From the NCBI GenBank assembly GCA_937916485.1, contig CALFSV010000148.1:1-8072 (forward strand): 8,072 nucleotides of DNA, given 5' to 3'. The position numbers and the translations under genes were made by a program. Under the pieces are notes generated by a model. The model did not search any database. It was not told the DNA's origin and saw only the letters and a program-made list of their open reading frames with translations. The stretch is from an uncultured Paracoccaceae bacterium. GTDB lineage: Bacteria > Pseudomonadota > Alphaproteobacteria > Rhodobacterales > Rhodobacteraceae. Numbering within the stretch: the stretch's first letter is position 1; each line of letters opens with the position of its first letter. Of this stretch, positions 1 through 6,479 are shown one piece after another.

Positions 1-301
1 TGCCGAAATAGGCCGTCTCATAGCCTTGCGCACCTAAAGTGCCGGCAAACCCTTTTTCACCCACCTCTGGATCAAGATCGATCCCGTTGTCATGCACGCC
101 ATTTGTCCGACACAGCTGCCCCGTCAGGATCGATGCCCGAGACGGTTGGCACACGGGTGAAGGACAAATCGCTGATGTAAACCGCGTCCCCTCGGATGCC
201 AGTTGATCCAGATGCGGCGTGCGCACTTTGCGACCCTCGACGCCCAAGCAATCGCCACGGTGTTGGTCAGATGTAATGAAAATGAAATTGGGCTGGGTCA
301 T
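1..301 (-). CDS. Sulfatase, formylglycine type, N-terminal part (cut by window edge)
   Basis: The minus strand from an ATG at 301-299 stays open for 100 codons to the window edge, so the C-terminal part (about 400 residues by comparison with the sulfatase at 6476-7999) lies outside. The start is supported by an AGGAA ribosome site at 311-307. The protein begins MTQPNFIFITSDQHRGDC, a type I sulfatase N-terminus with a metal-ligand aspartate at residue 12. Residues 51-55 are C-Q-P-S-R, the signature in which the cysteine is oxidised to formylglycine, followed by ASILTGQL. There is no signal peptide, so a cytoplasmic enzyme is expected. It would hydrolyse a sulfate ester, or possibly a phosphonate or phosphate ester, as some relatives do. 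Residues 1-100 match the sulfatase at 6476-7999 at 69 positions, so the two are paralogues. It lies 154 bases beyond the hydrolase gene at 456-1304 on the same strand, either as the next gene of that operon or with its own promoter. Confidence 0.93.
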   Translation of the reverse strand, partial: MTQPNFIFITSDQHRGDCLGVEGRKVRTPHLDQLASEGTRFTSAICPSPVCQPSRASILTGQLCRTNGVHDNGIDLDPEVGEKGFAGTLGAQGYETAYFG

Positions 302-455
302 GATCGTTCCTGACGGTTAAAGGGAATTGAAAACATGCGGCCTCGTAAAAAGTGGCAATTGAAACATATGCTCATGACATCTCAGAGGACACGGTAACGT
401 CGTGTTTTGGCTTTCGGGAAAAGAAAATCACCACGAGATCCCCATATGGAAGCGG
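302..455. other. Intergenic gap with no gene
   Basis: These 154 bases separate the stop of the metallo-hydrolase gene (456) from the start of the partial sulfatase gene (301). I see no coding frame worth calling and no hairpin followed by a T run on the minus strand, so no terminator for the upstream operon can be named. On the minus strand a TTGCCA and a TGTTTT are spaced by 17 bases, which is a weak promoter-like pair at best. A pair of near-identical AATTGAAA(A)CAT elements lies here and is listed separately. The gap is much longer than the other junctions on this strand, so the partial sulfatase gene may have its own control. Confidence 0.6.
325..371. repeat. Near-direct repeat pair upstream of the partial sulfatase gene
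   Basis: AATTGAAAACATGC at 325-338 is echoed by AATTGAAACATATGC at 357-371. The two differ by small insertions or deletions and start 32 bases apart, about three turns of the helix. They lie 24 and 56 bases upstream of the partial sulfatase start. This spacing could suit a regulator binding two sites on one face of the DNA, but the elements are short and AT-rich, and chance is not excluded. Confidence 0.3.
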
Positions 456-1304
456 CTAAATATCAAAAACGTCCAGGTCTTCGACAATGCCCGTTTCGCC
501 GGCAAATCGTGCGGAAAGATCGGCTAGCGCCTTTTTGTGACCCTCTTGGCTATCCATATGTATGCGAAAATGGCTGAGATAGAGGCGTTTTACGCCAGCG
601 CTTTTAGCCATGTCCGCGACTTCACCGGGGTCCGGGCTGAACGCTTGTAGCGCGGGGTGTAATTGCTCGCCCGCCCCCCGATAACACCAATGCAGCAGAA
701 AATTCGCATCGCGGCACAATGCGGTGATGTTGTCGTTGATGCCGGTATCGCCGGAATAAACAAATTTCTTGCCGCCCGCCTCGACCGCAAACCCCAAACA
801 ATCCAATATTGGCTGCGCATGGCTGGCTTCGGCCGAACCAAGCTGCCAACCGTTTCCTTGGTAGGTGAACCCCGCCTCAATTTCCGTGATCTCTGGCGCG
901 GGCCATGGGCGCGGCAAGGTGCCGCCTCGTGCGACCCAAACTTGCTGGCTTTGGGGCAGTTCCGTGCGTGCTCTAAGATCGTTGTTCAGCACACCATCCC
1001 GTCCGAAGTATCCTTCGGTGATTTTTCCCAATGGTTGTGGGCCGAAGACCTTCAAAGGGGGTGCCCCCTCATCCCAAGCGGCGTGCACCAAACGCGCGTA
1101 ATCCATCATGTGATCCGAATGATAGTGGGTAAAGAACAGGTGCGTGATGTCTTTGGGCAATCGGCCCGAGCGGATCAGGTTGTCCACAACCCCGCCGCCG
1201 CAATCAAACAGGATGCGATCGGCACCGACCTCTAAAAGAAACCCCGATGAGGCACGCCGCGCACAGGCCTCGGGTGAGCCGGAGCCAAGAATTGTGAGTT
1301 TCAT
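456..1304 (-). CDS. Metallo-beta-lactamase-fold hydrolase, RNase Z/arylsulfatase-like
   Basis: This 282-residue cytoplasmic protein has a complete two-metal ligand set of the metallo-beta-lactamase superfamily. It opens with MKLTILGSGSPEACARR, the beta-strand and glycine turn typical of the RNase Z-like branch. H60-x-H62-x-D64-H65 (THYHSDH) follows, then H162 (SHAQP), D186 (SGDTG) and H245 (LSHFR). The acidic residue of the RNase Z HEAT motif is not present; the aligned stretch reads LLHWCYRG (203-210). The tRNA-binding exosite insertion is also not apparent. This argues against tRNA 3' processing and for a small-molecule hydrolase. The same branch includes the class II arylsulfatase of Alteromonas carrageenovora, so a sulfate ester or a lactone or other ester is a reasonable substrate class, but this is inference. 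I chose the start at 1304 because GAGG at 1313-1310 sits five bases before it; an in-frame ATG at 1349 would overlap the upstream sulfatase by 38 bases and add an atypical basic leader. It is the third gene of the marR-sulfatase operon, starting seven bases after the sulfatase stop. Confidence 0.9.
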   Translation of the reverse strand: MKLTILGSGSPEACARRASSGFLLEVGADRILFDCGGGVVDNLIRSGRLPKDITHLFFTHYHSDHMMDYARLVHAAWDEGAPPLKVFGPQPLGKITEGYFGRDGVLNNDLRARTELPQSQQVWVARGGTLPRPWPAPEITEIEAGFTYQGNGWQLGSAEASHAQPILDCLGFAVEAGGKKFVYSGDTGINDNITALCRDANFLLHWCYRGAGEQLHPALQAFSPDPGEVADMAKSAGVKRLYLSHFRIHMDSQEGHKKALADLSARFAGETGIVEDLDVFDI

Positions 1305-1309
1305 CTGTG

Positions 1310-1313
1310 CCTC
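1310..1313 (-). promoter_or_regulatory. Ribosome binding site that fixes the metallo-hydrolase start
   Basis: Read on the minus strand, GAGG lies five bases before the ATG at 1304-1302. Its first two bases are the last two of the TGA stop (1314-1312) of the upstream sulfatase gene. A ribosome ending the sulfatase would therefore sit on the initiation site of the next gene, which suggests translational coupling and favours 1304 over 1349 as the start. Confidence 0.7.
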
Positions 1314-2730
1314 ATGTTGTTGGCGGAGGCGTTGCCCCCGGCGCGCCAAGTTTCAGCGCCGCTTCACGGCCCCCATAACTTTCGATCAGCGCTGCTTGAT
1401 CTGCAAAGGCCTGTGTGTTGGCGGCTTCAGGATCGACCTTCGCATGCAACGCGGCCGTGAGGTCTCGCACCACCTCAGCAAACGCCGGATCAGCCGCGAG
1501 GTTATTGGCTTCTTCAGGATCATCGATCAGATCAAACAATTCTGGGTCGAAGCCTACATAGGTGTTCAGCTTCCACCGCCCTTTGCGCAGCATGTACCCT
1601 CCAGTTACCGCGCCGACCGCGTGATACTGGCTGAGGATAACGCGTTCAAGATCAGGTTCATCGCGGGCAATCTGAGGTAGCGGCATCCCTTCACTCTCGA
1701 AACTTAAATCAAAATGGTCAGGGATTGTCGCCGCAATATCCAGCAGGTCCACAGGCGTATCACAGGTCCCAACAGGGATGTCTGGCCCTGCCATGATCAT
1801 CGGCACCGCAACGGATTCCTGATAGAAGTTGGATTTGCCCCAAAGCCCACGTGCTCCGACGTTATCCCCATGATCAGAGGAGTAGATGACAGTGGTATCA
1901 TTCGTCAGCCCGTTGTCCTGCAGCGCTTGCATCAGTCGACCGACATTGTGGTCCATCCAGCTGACAAGACCGAAATAGGCCGCCACAGCGTCACGACGTT
2001 CCGCAGCGGACTTGAAGTTGGACTCACTTTCCATTTGCGCATTTTGAAGCTCAACCCAAGGGTGACGCACGTAGCCATCTTTTGGATTCATCTTCGGGGC
2101 TGGCAAGCTGTCGGGTGGATAGAGATCGAAGAACTCTTGCGGCACCACCAGTGGGAAGTGCGGCGCGACCAGACCAACATAGAGGCACCATGGTTTCTCG
2201 TCATTTGCATGATCCGAAAGCCACGCCACAGTACGATCTGTCACGGCTTGATCGTAATCCGTGTATTTGCTGGTGCCTGCGCCGATAAACTCCCCCAGCA
2301 TCCGTGTCTTTGGCGACACGCGTTCGCCTTCCGCCCGGATAGAGCCCCAGACCATGCCGTTGCCACCGACCACATGCATTGGGATGTGCTCTTGATCAAA
2401 CCCCGCAGGATCGCCGTTTTGCCGGTAGTGTAGCTTGCCAATACTATCGACCGGCACGCTTGCATCTTGCAGGCAATGGCCCCAGCCACGTATTTGCCCC
2501 GTATAAGGCATGGCATTGTCCCACAGACGCGTCTGATGCACGTGACGCCCCGTTGCAAAGCTGGCACGTGCAGGCACGCAGATGGGTGAAGGGGTGTATG
2601 CATCGGTGAAGCGTGTACCACGGGCCGCAAGCGCATCTAGATGGGGGGTTTGCACAAACGGATGTCCTGCACAGCCCATGGCGCGGGCTTGGTGTTCATC
2701 GGACAATATAACCAGCAAATTTGACGGCAT
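1312..2730 (-). CDS. Sulfatase, formylglycine type, choline-sulfatase-like
   Basis: This 472-residue enzyme of the alkaline phosphatase/sulfatase superfamily should hydrolyse a sulfate ester, releasing sulfate. The N-terminus PSNLLVILSDEHQ carries the metal-ligand aspartate at 11. Residues 51-55 are C-V-P-A-R, the formylglycine signature in its alanine form, preceded by YTPSPI and followed by ASFATGR. K99 and H101 (GKLHY), H191 (APHFP), D286-H287 (SSDHGD) and K299 (GLWGKSNFY) fit the remaining active-site positions. The context around the cysteine and the SDHGD-GLW-K-NF stretch resemble choline-O-sulfatase BetC as I recall it. At 472 residues it is shorter than BetC (about 510), so I do not give that name. 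There is no signal peptide, so it should be cytoplasmic. The start overlaps the marR stop by one base (TGATG, 2732-2728), indicating coupled translation. It differs clearly from the other two sulfatases here, so it probably has another substrate or acts at another step. Maturation needs a formylglycine-generating enzyme, which is not encoded in the window. Confidence 0.93.
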   Translation of the reverse strand: MPSNLLVILSDEHQARAMGCAGHPFVQTPHLDALAARGTRFTDAYTPSPICVPARASFATGRHVHQTRLWDNAMPYTGQIRGWGHCLQDASVPVDSIGKLHYRQNGDPAGFDQEHIPMHVVGGNGMVWGSIRAEGERVSPKTRMLGEFIGAGTSKYTDYDQAVTDRTVAWLSDHANDEKPWCLYVGLVAPHFPLVVPQEFFDLYPPDSLPAPKMNPKDGYVRHPWVELQNAQMESESNFKSAAERRDAVAAYFGLVSWMDHNVGRLMQALQDNGLTNDTTVIYSSDHGDNVGARGLWGKSNFYQESVAVPMIMAGPDIPVGTCDTPVDLLDIAATIPDHFDLSFESEGMPLPQIARDEPDLERVILSQYHAVGAVTGGYMLRKGRWKLNTYVGFDPELFDLIDDPEEANNLAADPAFAEVVRDLTAALHAKVDPEAANTQAFADQAALIESYGGREAALKLGAPGATPPPTT

Positions 2731-3203
2731 CAGGTTTCTGTATCCTCAGCAGCGATTTCAAGGGTCTCTAAGATGCGACGCAGGGTAGCAACATCCTCTC
2801 TACTCAGGTTGTCTTGCAGCTTCGCCTGTCTGCGGCGCATTTTTGGCAGGGCTGTTTCGAAAACCAACTCACCAGCCGGAGTTAGGCTCAATAGATGAAC
2901 CCTGCTGTCCTTTTCGTGATTGAAAGACGCGACGAGGCCACTTTCAATAAGAGACTTCACGTTGCGGCTGACAAGTCCTTTGTCCATAGTAGTATATCGG
3001 ACTAATTCAGAAGCTGTAACCGTTTCAGCCCCCCCGATGAAAGCAATCATACGCCATTGGTTCAGCGTCACCCCAACCGAATCGTTAAGGATCTTTGACG
3101 CCTGCACATTGAGTTTTTGATGCACACGAGAGATGCGATAGGTCAGGAAGTTGCTAAGCTGGGCTAGCTGCGGATTTAACGTTGTTGGAGTTTCATCATT
3201 CAT
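2730..3203 (-). CDS. MarR-family transcriptional regulator
   Basis: This 157-residue protein has the usual MarR length and layout. An N-terminal helical dimerisation part (about 10-60) precedes a winged helix-turn-helix (about 63-90, with TASELVRYTTMDKGLVSRNV) and a wing carrying the D-x-R signature (KDSR, 98-101) followed by LLSLTPAG. The C-terminal helices (about 116-150) complete the dimer interface. MarR proteins bind palindromic operators as dimers and usually release DNA when they bind a small, often aromatic or phenolic, ligand. The start at 3203 has AGAGG at 3214-3210, six bases upstream. The gene is first in a leftward operon and faces the transporter genes across a short gap that holds a strong dyad (3246-3263). 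It is therefore likely to regulate itself, the sulfatase behind it and the divergent transport operon. Repression is the usual mode in this family, but activation cannot be excluded. The inducer is unknown and may be the imported compound or its desulfated product. Confidence 0.94.
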   Translation of the reverse strand: MNDETPTTLNPQLAQLSNFLTYRISRVHQKLNVQASKILNDSVGVTLNQWRMIAFIGGAETVTASELVRYTTMDKGLVSRNVKSLIESGLVASFNHEKDSRVHLLSLTPAGELVFETALPKMRRRQAKLQDNLSREDVATLRRILETLEIAAEDTET

Positions 3204-3245
3204 AGTCGACCTCTAGCATCGATGATTACGGTAAAAAGTTGTGCC

Positions 3246-3263
3246 GTCAACTATATTGTTGAC
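3246..3263. promoter_or_regulatory. Probable MarR operator: 18-bp near-palindrome in the divergent promoter region
   Basis: GTCAACTATATTGTTGAC matches its own reverse complement at 16 of 18 positions, with perfect six-base arms around an AT core. A wider symmetric pair, GTTG at 3238-3241 and CAAC at 3268-3271, shares exactly the same centre (between 3254 and 3255), giving a nested 34-bp dyad. Each inner arm contains TTGAC, the core of a -35 element, one pointing to each operon. On the minus strand TTGACG is followed after 17 bases by AATCAT, a weak -10 candidate; on the plus strand I find no good -10 at the right distance. Size, symmetry and position between a MarR gene and a transport operon fit a MarR dimer site. 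Protein binding is inferred. Confidence 0.65.
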
Positions 3264-3300
3264 TGAGCAACCGATTTATGGCTTGCTTCAATCAAAGTCA

Positions 3301-3306
3301 GGGAGG
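3301..3306 (+). promoter_or_regulatory. Strong ribosome binding site of the solute-binding protein gene
   Basis: GGGAGG lies five bases before the ATG at 3312 and closely complements the 3' end of 16S rRNA. The tctB-like gene has only GGAG, while the tctA-like gene and the following sulfatase have no clear site, so the first gene of the operon appears tuned for the highest translation. Confidence 0.7.
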
Positions 3307-3311
3307 ACTCA

Positions 3312-4262
3312 ATGAAAAACCTTATTACAGCGGCCGTTGCCGCTCTTGGAATTGCTGTATCCGCAGTATCTGCAACTGCTGCTGATTGGACCCCGCCGGG
3401 CCCGATCAAGCTGATGATCGCATTTGGCGCGGGGGGCGGTGCTGACACACAAGCGCGCCTGATCGCGGAAGAGCTTGAGGCCCGCACTGGCTGGCAGTTT
3501 ATTCCAGAGCAAGTGACCGGCAAAGGTGGCGTGAACTTGCTCAAAGCCATGAAAGACATGCCTGCTGACGGCTCTGTCATCGGGATGGTGGTGACTGAAT
3601 CGCTTGGCTATAATCTCTATTCCGCCAAGACAGGCATGACACCCTCGGATTTCACCGGCCTTACGACCACGGCAGGTTTCCAGATGGGCGTTGTTTCCCC
3701 AAGCAGCAAAGGTTGGACCAGCATCAGTGACACAATTGCAGCTGCAAAAGCAGGAGAGCAACTGCGTTTCGGCGTGATGAGCCCGCGTTTGGCTGATCTG
3801 GCTTACCTTCTGGGCAAGGCGCAGGGCGTTGAGTTCAACATCATCTCTGTCAAAGGCGGCAAAGAGGTCATGAACGGTGTCACCGCTGGCGATATGGATC
3901 TGGGCTTTATGGCTGGTATTCAGGGCAAAGGTGTTGCGGCTGGTGATCTGGTAAATTTGGCCTCAGCGCTGAGCACACCGCTAGTACAGACACCAGACGC
4001 ACCTACGTTTGCGGATCTGGGCGTTGCTTATGACAGTGATGGCTACTTCATGTTCGCCGCGCCTGCTGGCATGGCCGACGATGCACGCACCGCACTCAGC
4101 GATGCAATTGCGGACGTTGCCTCCGATCCGGAGACCAAAGCAGGCGGGTTGATCAAGAAAGCCTTCGGTGGTGCTGCCATCATCAAAGGCGCTGATCTGG
4201 ATGCCCTGATGGCGAAGGGTTTTGACGAATCCGAAAGCTTGATTAAAGCAGCTTCTGAGTAA
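3312..4262 (+). CDS. tctC: TTT-family periplasmic solute-binding protein (TctC/Bug type)
   Basis: This 316-residue protein captures the substrate in the periplasm and delivers it to the TctA/TctB membrane complex. A Sec signal peptide is clear: MKNL, a hydrophobic alanine-rich stretch (6-20), then A-T-A at 21-23 with cleavage likely before A24. The mature part begins WTPPGPIKLMIAFGAGGGAD, matching the TctC/Bug opening in which the glycine-rich loop (39-45, ending in D45) helps bind the ligand carboxylate. The second binding loop falls near TGKGG (about 69-73). The length is normal for the family, near 320. GGGAGG at 3301-3306, five bases before the ATG, is the strongest ribosome site in the window and fits the excess of binding protein these systems need. 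It is first in the plus-strand operon, followed by a stem-loop and tctB. The symbol denotes the family; tricarboxylate is not claimed as substrate. Context suggests an organic anion carrying a sulfate ester. Confidence 0.94.
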   Translation: MKNLITAAVAALGIAVSAVSATAADWTPPGPIKLMIAFGAGGGADTQARLIAEELEARTGWQFIPEQVTGKGGVNLLKAMKDMPADGSVIGMVVTESLGYNLYSAKTGMTPSDFTGLTTTAGFQMGVVSPSSKGWTSISDTIAAAKAGEQLRFGVMSPRLADLAYLLGKAQGVEFNIISVKGGKEVMNGVTAGDMDLGFMAGIQGKGVAAGDLVNLASALSTPLVQTPDAPTFADLGVAYDSDGYFMFAAPAGMADDARTALSDAIADVASDPETKAGGLIKKAFGGAAIIKGADLDALMAKGFDESESLIKAASE

Positions 4263-4274
4263 TTAGAGCCAACC

Positions 4275-4300
4275 TCGGGCGTCCTAAACTGGGCGCCCGA
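4275..4300 (+). promoter_or_regulatory. Intercistronic stem-loop between tctC-like and tctB-like genes
   Basis: TCGGGCGTCC at 4275-4284 pairs with GGGCGCCCGA at 4291-4300, giving a ten-base-pair GC-rich stem with one G-U pair and a six-base loop. No T run follows (the next bases are AGTGTATC), so a complete intrinsic terminator is unlikely. Similar hairpins after the first gene of transport operons often protect the upstream message from 3' exonucleases or cause partial termination, raising binding protein above the membrane subunits. That role is inferred from position. Confidence 0.65.
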
Positions 4301-4320
4301 AGTGTATCTGGAGATAGCAA

Positions 4321-4887
4321 ATGCCCTCACCGTCACGATCCAACCTCTATATCGGGCTGATCTGCATCATCTTTGCGATCACGCTGATCTTTGTATGGAT
4401 TCCATTGGACACTGACAGCGGCATTGTCGAGAAAGTTCGTGGACGGTTTAACATCGGCGATGCTTTGGCCCCCACAGTTGCCGCGTGTTTTGTCCTTGTT
4501 GGCAGTATCCTATTGCTTGTTTCTGAACGGAACGACGCGTTCCAACCCGTACTGGGCAATAGCCATTTCTCTTTTATCGCCAGCTTGATGGTCGTCACAA
4601 TTGTAAGCCTTTTGGTGATGCGTTTTGCGGGCCCCTTTTTCGCCGAAATTGCCAATCTGTTTCGTGCAGAGCCGATCGAATACCGTCTGCTGCGCGCAAC
4701 GCCAGGTTGGAAACATGTAGGCTTTGTTCTGGGCGGGGTCATGATGGTCTCAGGGATCATCGCCATCGTCGAACGTGGATTTTCCCGCCGTGGTTTGTTA
4801 ACGGCCGTATTGGCTGTTGTCGTTATGATCCTTGTGTTCGACGTTCCGTTCGAGGATCTTCTATTGCCGCCGAATGGCGACGTCTGA
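4321..4887 (+). CDS. tctB: TTT-family small membrane subunit (TctB type)
   Basis: This 188-residue inner-membrane protein is the small, poorly conserved subunit of a tripartite tricarboxylate-type transporter. The assignment rests on its place between the binding-protein and large-subunit genes and on its hydrophobic pattern. Membrane segments lie at about 9-28, 46-67, 83-101, 132-150 and 157-175. A more polar loop at about 102-131 contains RFAGPFFAEIANLF and then charged residues. TctB proteins usually have four or five such segments and 140-190 residues, so the size fits. GGAG at 4310-4313, seven bases before the ATG, supports the start. The stop overlaps the next start by one base (TGATG, 4885-4889). 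No enzymatic motif is expected or seen; the subunit is thought to assemble with TctA in the membrane. Confidence 0.88.
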   Translation: MPSPSRSNLYIGLICIIFAITLIFVWIPLDTDSGIVEKVRGRFNIGDALAPTVAACFVLVGSILLLVSERNDAFQPVLGNSHFSFIASLMVVTIVSLLVMRFAGPFFAEIANLFRAEPIEYRLLRATPGWKHVGFVLGGVMMVSGIIAIVERGFSRRGLLTAVLAVVVMILVFDVPFEDLLLPPNGDV

Positions 4888-6479
4888 TGGGCGTTCTGGA
4901 TTATATCTGGCTTGGCGTTCTCGCGGTCTTCCAAGGCCCCGAAGCTTTCACCCTCTTTGGCATTGCCGTGTCGATCACCCTTGTGATGGTGCTTGCCGGG
5001 TTTCTTTTTGGCATCGTTGTCGGTGCGACGCCCGGTCTTGCCGGCCCCTTTGCCATGGCGATTTCGCTGCCGATACTCATTTCTATCTTTGGCTATTCAC
5101 CAGACGCCCTATTGCCGGTCATGGGGTTCCTGATTGGCATCATGAAGGGTGCGACCATTGGTGGCGCGGTCCCTGCGATCTTGTTCAACACCCCCGGCAC
5201 GCCTGACGCCTTCATGACCACATTGGATGGCTACCCGATGGCGCAACGGGGTCAGGCGAAGAAAGCATTGCGCGTCGCACACTTCTCGTCCGCCTCCGGC
5301 GATACATTTTCCGATCTGGTGCTTTTCGTCTGCGCGCCTTTTCTTGCCATTCTGGTCGAGGCTTATCTGGATCTGCCAGAAAAGACTGGCCTTCTGATCC
5401 TGTCACTCAGCTTCATTGCCGCCGTGATTGGCGGGTCGCCAGGCAAGGGACTGATCTCCATCGGGCTGGGATTGCTTGCAGTCTACGTCGGCACAGGCGA
5501 GGATTTTTACCCACGGTTGTCGATGGGTTCAGACGAGTTATCGCGCGGCTTTCCGATCACAACGGCTGTCCTTGGTGTCCTGATCATTGGTGCAGTCTTC
5601 AAAGGCTTGGAGGAAACGTGGCGTGAAAATAGAGGGTCCAGACCTACGCCAAACGTTCCCGAGACTGGGGATCAAAAACTGCACTGGCCAGAGATAAAGC
5701 GACTGCTGCCTTTCATCTCTCGTTCGGCCCTCATCGGAACTGGCATCGGCGCCCTGCCTGGTGTCGGTTCAACGCTGGCTGCAACGCTGGGCTATTCGGT
5801 TGGTCGCGCCCGCCATGCCAAGACAAAAGCGCCCGATGCACCTGAGTTTGGCAAAGGTGCGCCAGAGGGCATCGCCGCGACCGAAGCGGCCAACAGCGCT
5901 GTGTCCGGTGCAAACCTGATCCCCGTTTTGTCGCTGGGCATTCCGGGCAACGCAGCAGCCGTCTTTTTGATCCTCGCGACCGAGACCATTGGCGGGTTCA
6001 ACCCCGGCCCTGCGGTGTTCCGTTTCTCTGCCGACGTGGTTAACCCCGAACTTGTGGTCGCCTTTGGCTTGTTCACCTGCATGACCATCGCGAACCTGTT
6101 CAACTGGACCATTGGCGGCGTGTTCATGCGCTCCATGGGCTTTATGATCCGCATCCCCAAGCAGCTTTTGCTGCCATCGGTCTTGCTGCTGACTCTCACT
6201 GCAATCTACGTCCAAGAAACTCGCCTTGAGGCGATATGGTTCGCCTTGGGTTTTGGCGTGCTTGGCTACTTCATGCGGGTACTTGCCATATCTCCTCTTC
6301 CCTTTGTCATCGCATTCATCCTTGGCAAATCTCTGGAAGAAACCGCCCGCCAAGCCTATTCAGCCACGGGTAATGATCCCTTCTTCCTTCTGAACAACCC
6401 AATCGCCCTAGCCTTTATCCTGATGTCCGTCGCCGTGATTATCTTTTCGGGACGTAAACCTAAGAAAGCCGCGTCATGA
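4887..6479 (+). CDS. tctA: TTT-family large membrane subunit (TctA type)
   Basis: This 530-residue polytopic protein is the translocation subunit that moves the substrate into the cytoplasm, powered by the ion gradient in characterised members. The family signature occurs twice: GATPGLAGPFAMAISLP (46-62) and GALPGVGSTLAATLGYS (288-304). Each is followed by a second motif, NTPGTPDAF (101-109) and LGIPGNAAAVF (350-360). This gives the internal two-fold repeat typical of TctA. About a dozen hydrophobic segments are visible, with a long polar loop at about 240-275 between the halves. The start at 4887 overlaps the tctB stop by one base and gives a standard N-terminus, MGVLDYIWLGVLAVF. An upstream in-frame ATG at 4707 would add 60 residues of non-membrane, cysteine- and arginine-rich sequence from the tctB shadow frame and is rejected. 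No strong ribosome site is seen, so coupling to tctB is likely. The stop overlaps the following sulfatase start by four bases. Confidence 0.95.
   Translation: MGVLDYIWLGVLAVFQGPEAFTLFGIAVSITLVMVLAGFLFGIVVGATPGLAGPFAMAISLPILISIFGYSPDALLPVMGFLIGIMKGATIGGAVPAILFNTPGTPDAFMTTLDGYPMAQRGQAKKALRVAHFSSASGDTFSDLVLFVCAPFLAILVEAYLDLPEKTGLLILSLSFIAAVIGGSPGKGLISIGLGLLAVYVGTGEDFYPRLSMGSDELSRGFPITTAVLGVLIIGAVFKGLEETWRENRGSRPTPNVPETGDQKLHWPEIKRLLPFISRSALIGTGIGALPGVGSTLAATLGYSVGRARHAKTKAPDAPEFGKGAPEGIAATEAANSAVSGANLIPVLSLGIPGNAAAVFLILATETIGGFNPGPAVFRFSADVVNPELVVAFGLFTCMTIANLFNWTIGGVFMRSMGFMIRIPKQLLLPSVLLLTLTAIYVQETRLEAIWFALGFGVLGYFMRVLAISPLPFVIAFILGKSLEETARQAYSATGNDPFFLLNNPIALAFILMSVAVIIFSGRKPKKAAS

Noticed and set aside
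389..405. Small hairpin (ACACG, seven-base loop, CGTGT) followed by T residues on the plus strand
   Set aside because: The stem is only five pairs, and the T run is on the strand opposite to the surrounding genes, so it cannot end the leftward operon.
456..1304. Calling the metallo-hydrolase ribonuclease Z
   Set aside because: The HEAT-motif acid and a recognisable tRNA-binding exosite are missing, and the operon context is catabolic.
1305..1349. Upstream in-frame start for the metallo-hydrolase at 1349, adding 15 residues
   Set aside because: It would overlap the sulfatase gene by 38 bases, adds an arginine- and glutamine-rich leader unlike the family, and ignores the good GAGG site before 1304.
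663..2433. Long plus-strand open frames opposite the hydrolase and sulfatase genes (for example 663-1235, 1144-1680, 1714-2433)
   Set aside because: They are antisense shadows of clearly recognisable proteins, show no family motifs and have no sensible start context.
1312..2730. Naming the second sulfatase betC
   Set aside because: The similarity is at motif level only, the protein is shorter, and no choline or betaine genes are present in the window.
4707..4886. In-frame extension of the tctA-like gene to an ATG at 4707
   Set aside because: The extra 60 residues lie wholly inside the tctB gene in another frame and are rich in cysteine and arginine. The start at 4887 overlaps the tctB stop in the usual way and gives a normal TctA N-terminus.
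5769..6353. Minus-strand open frame opposite the tctA-like gene
   Set aside because: It is antisense to a protein with full TctA signatures; its composition is polar and unlike any family I recognise.
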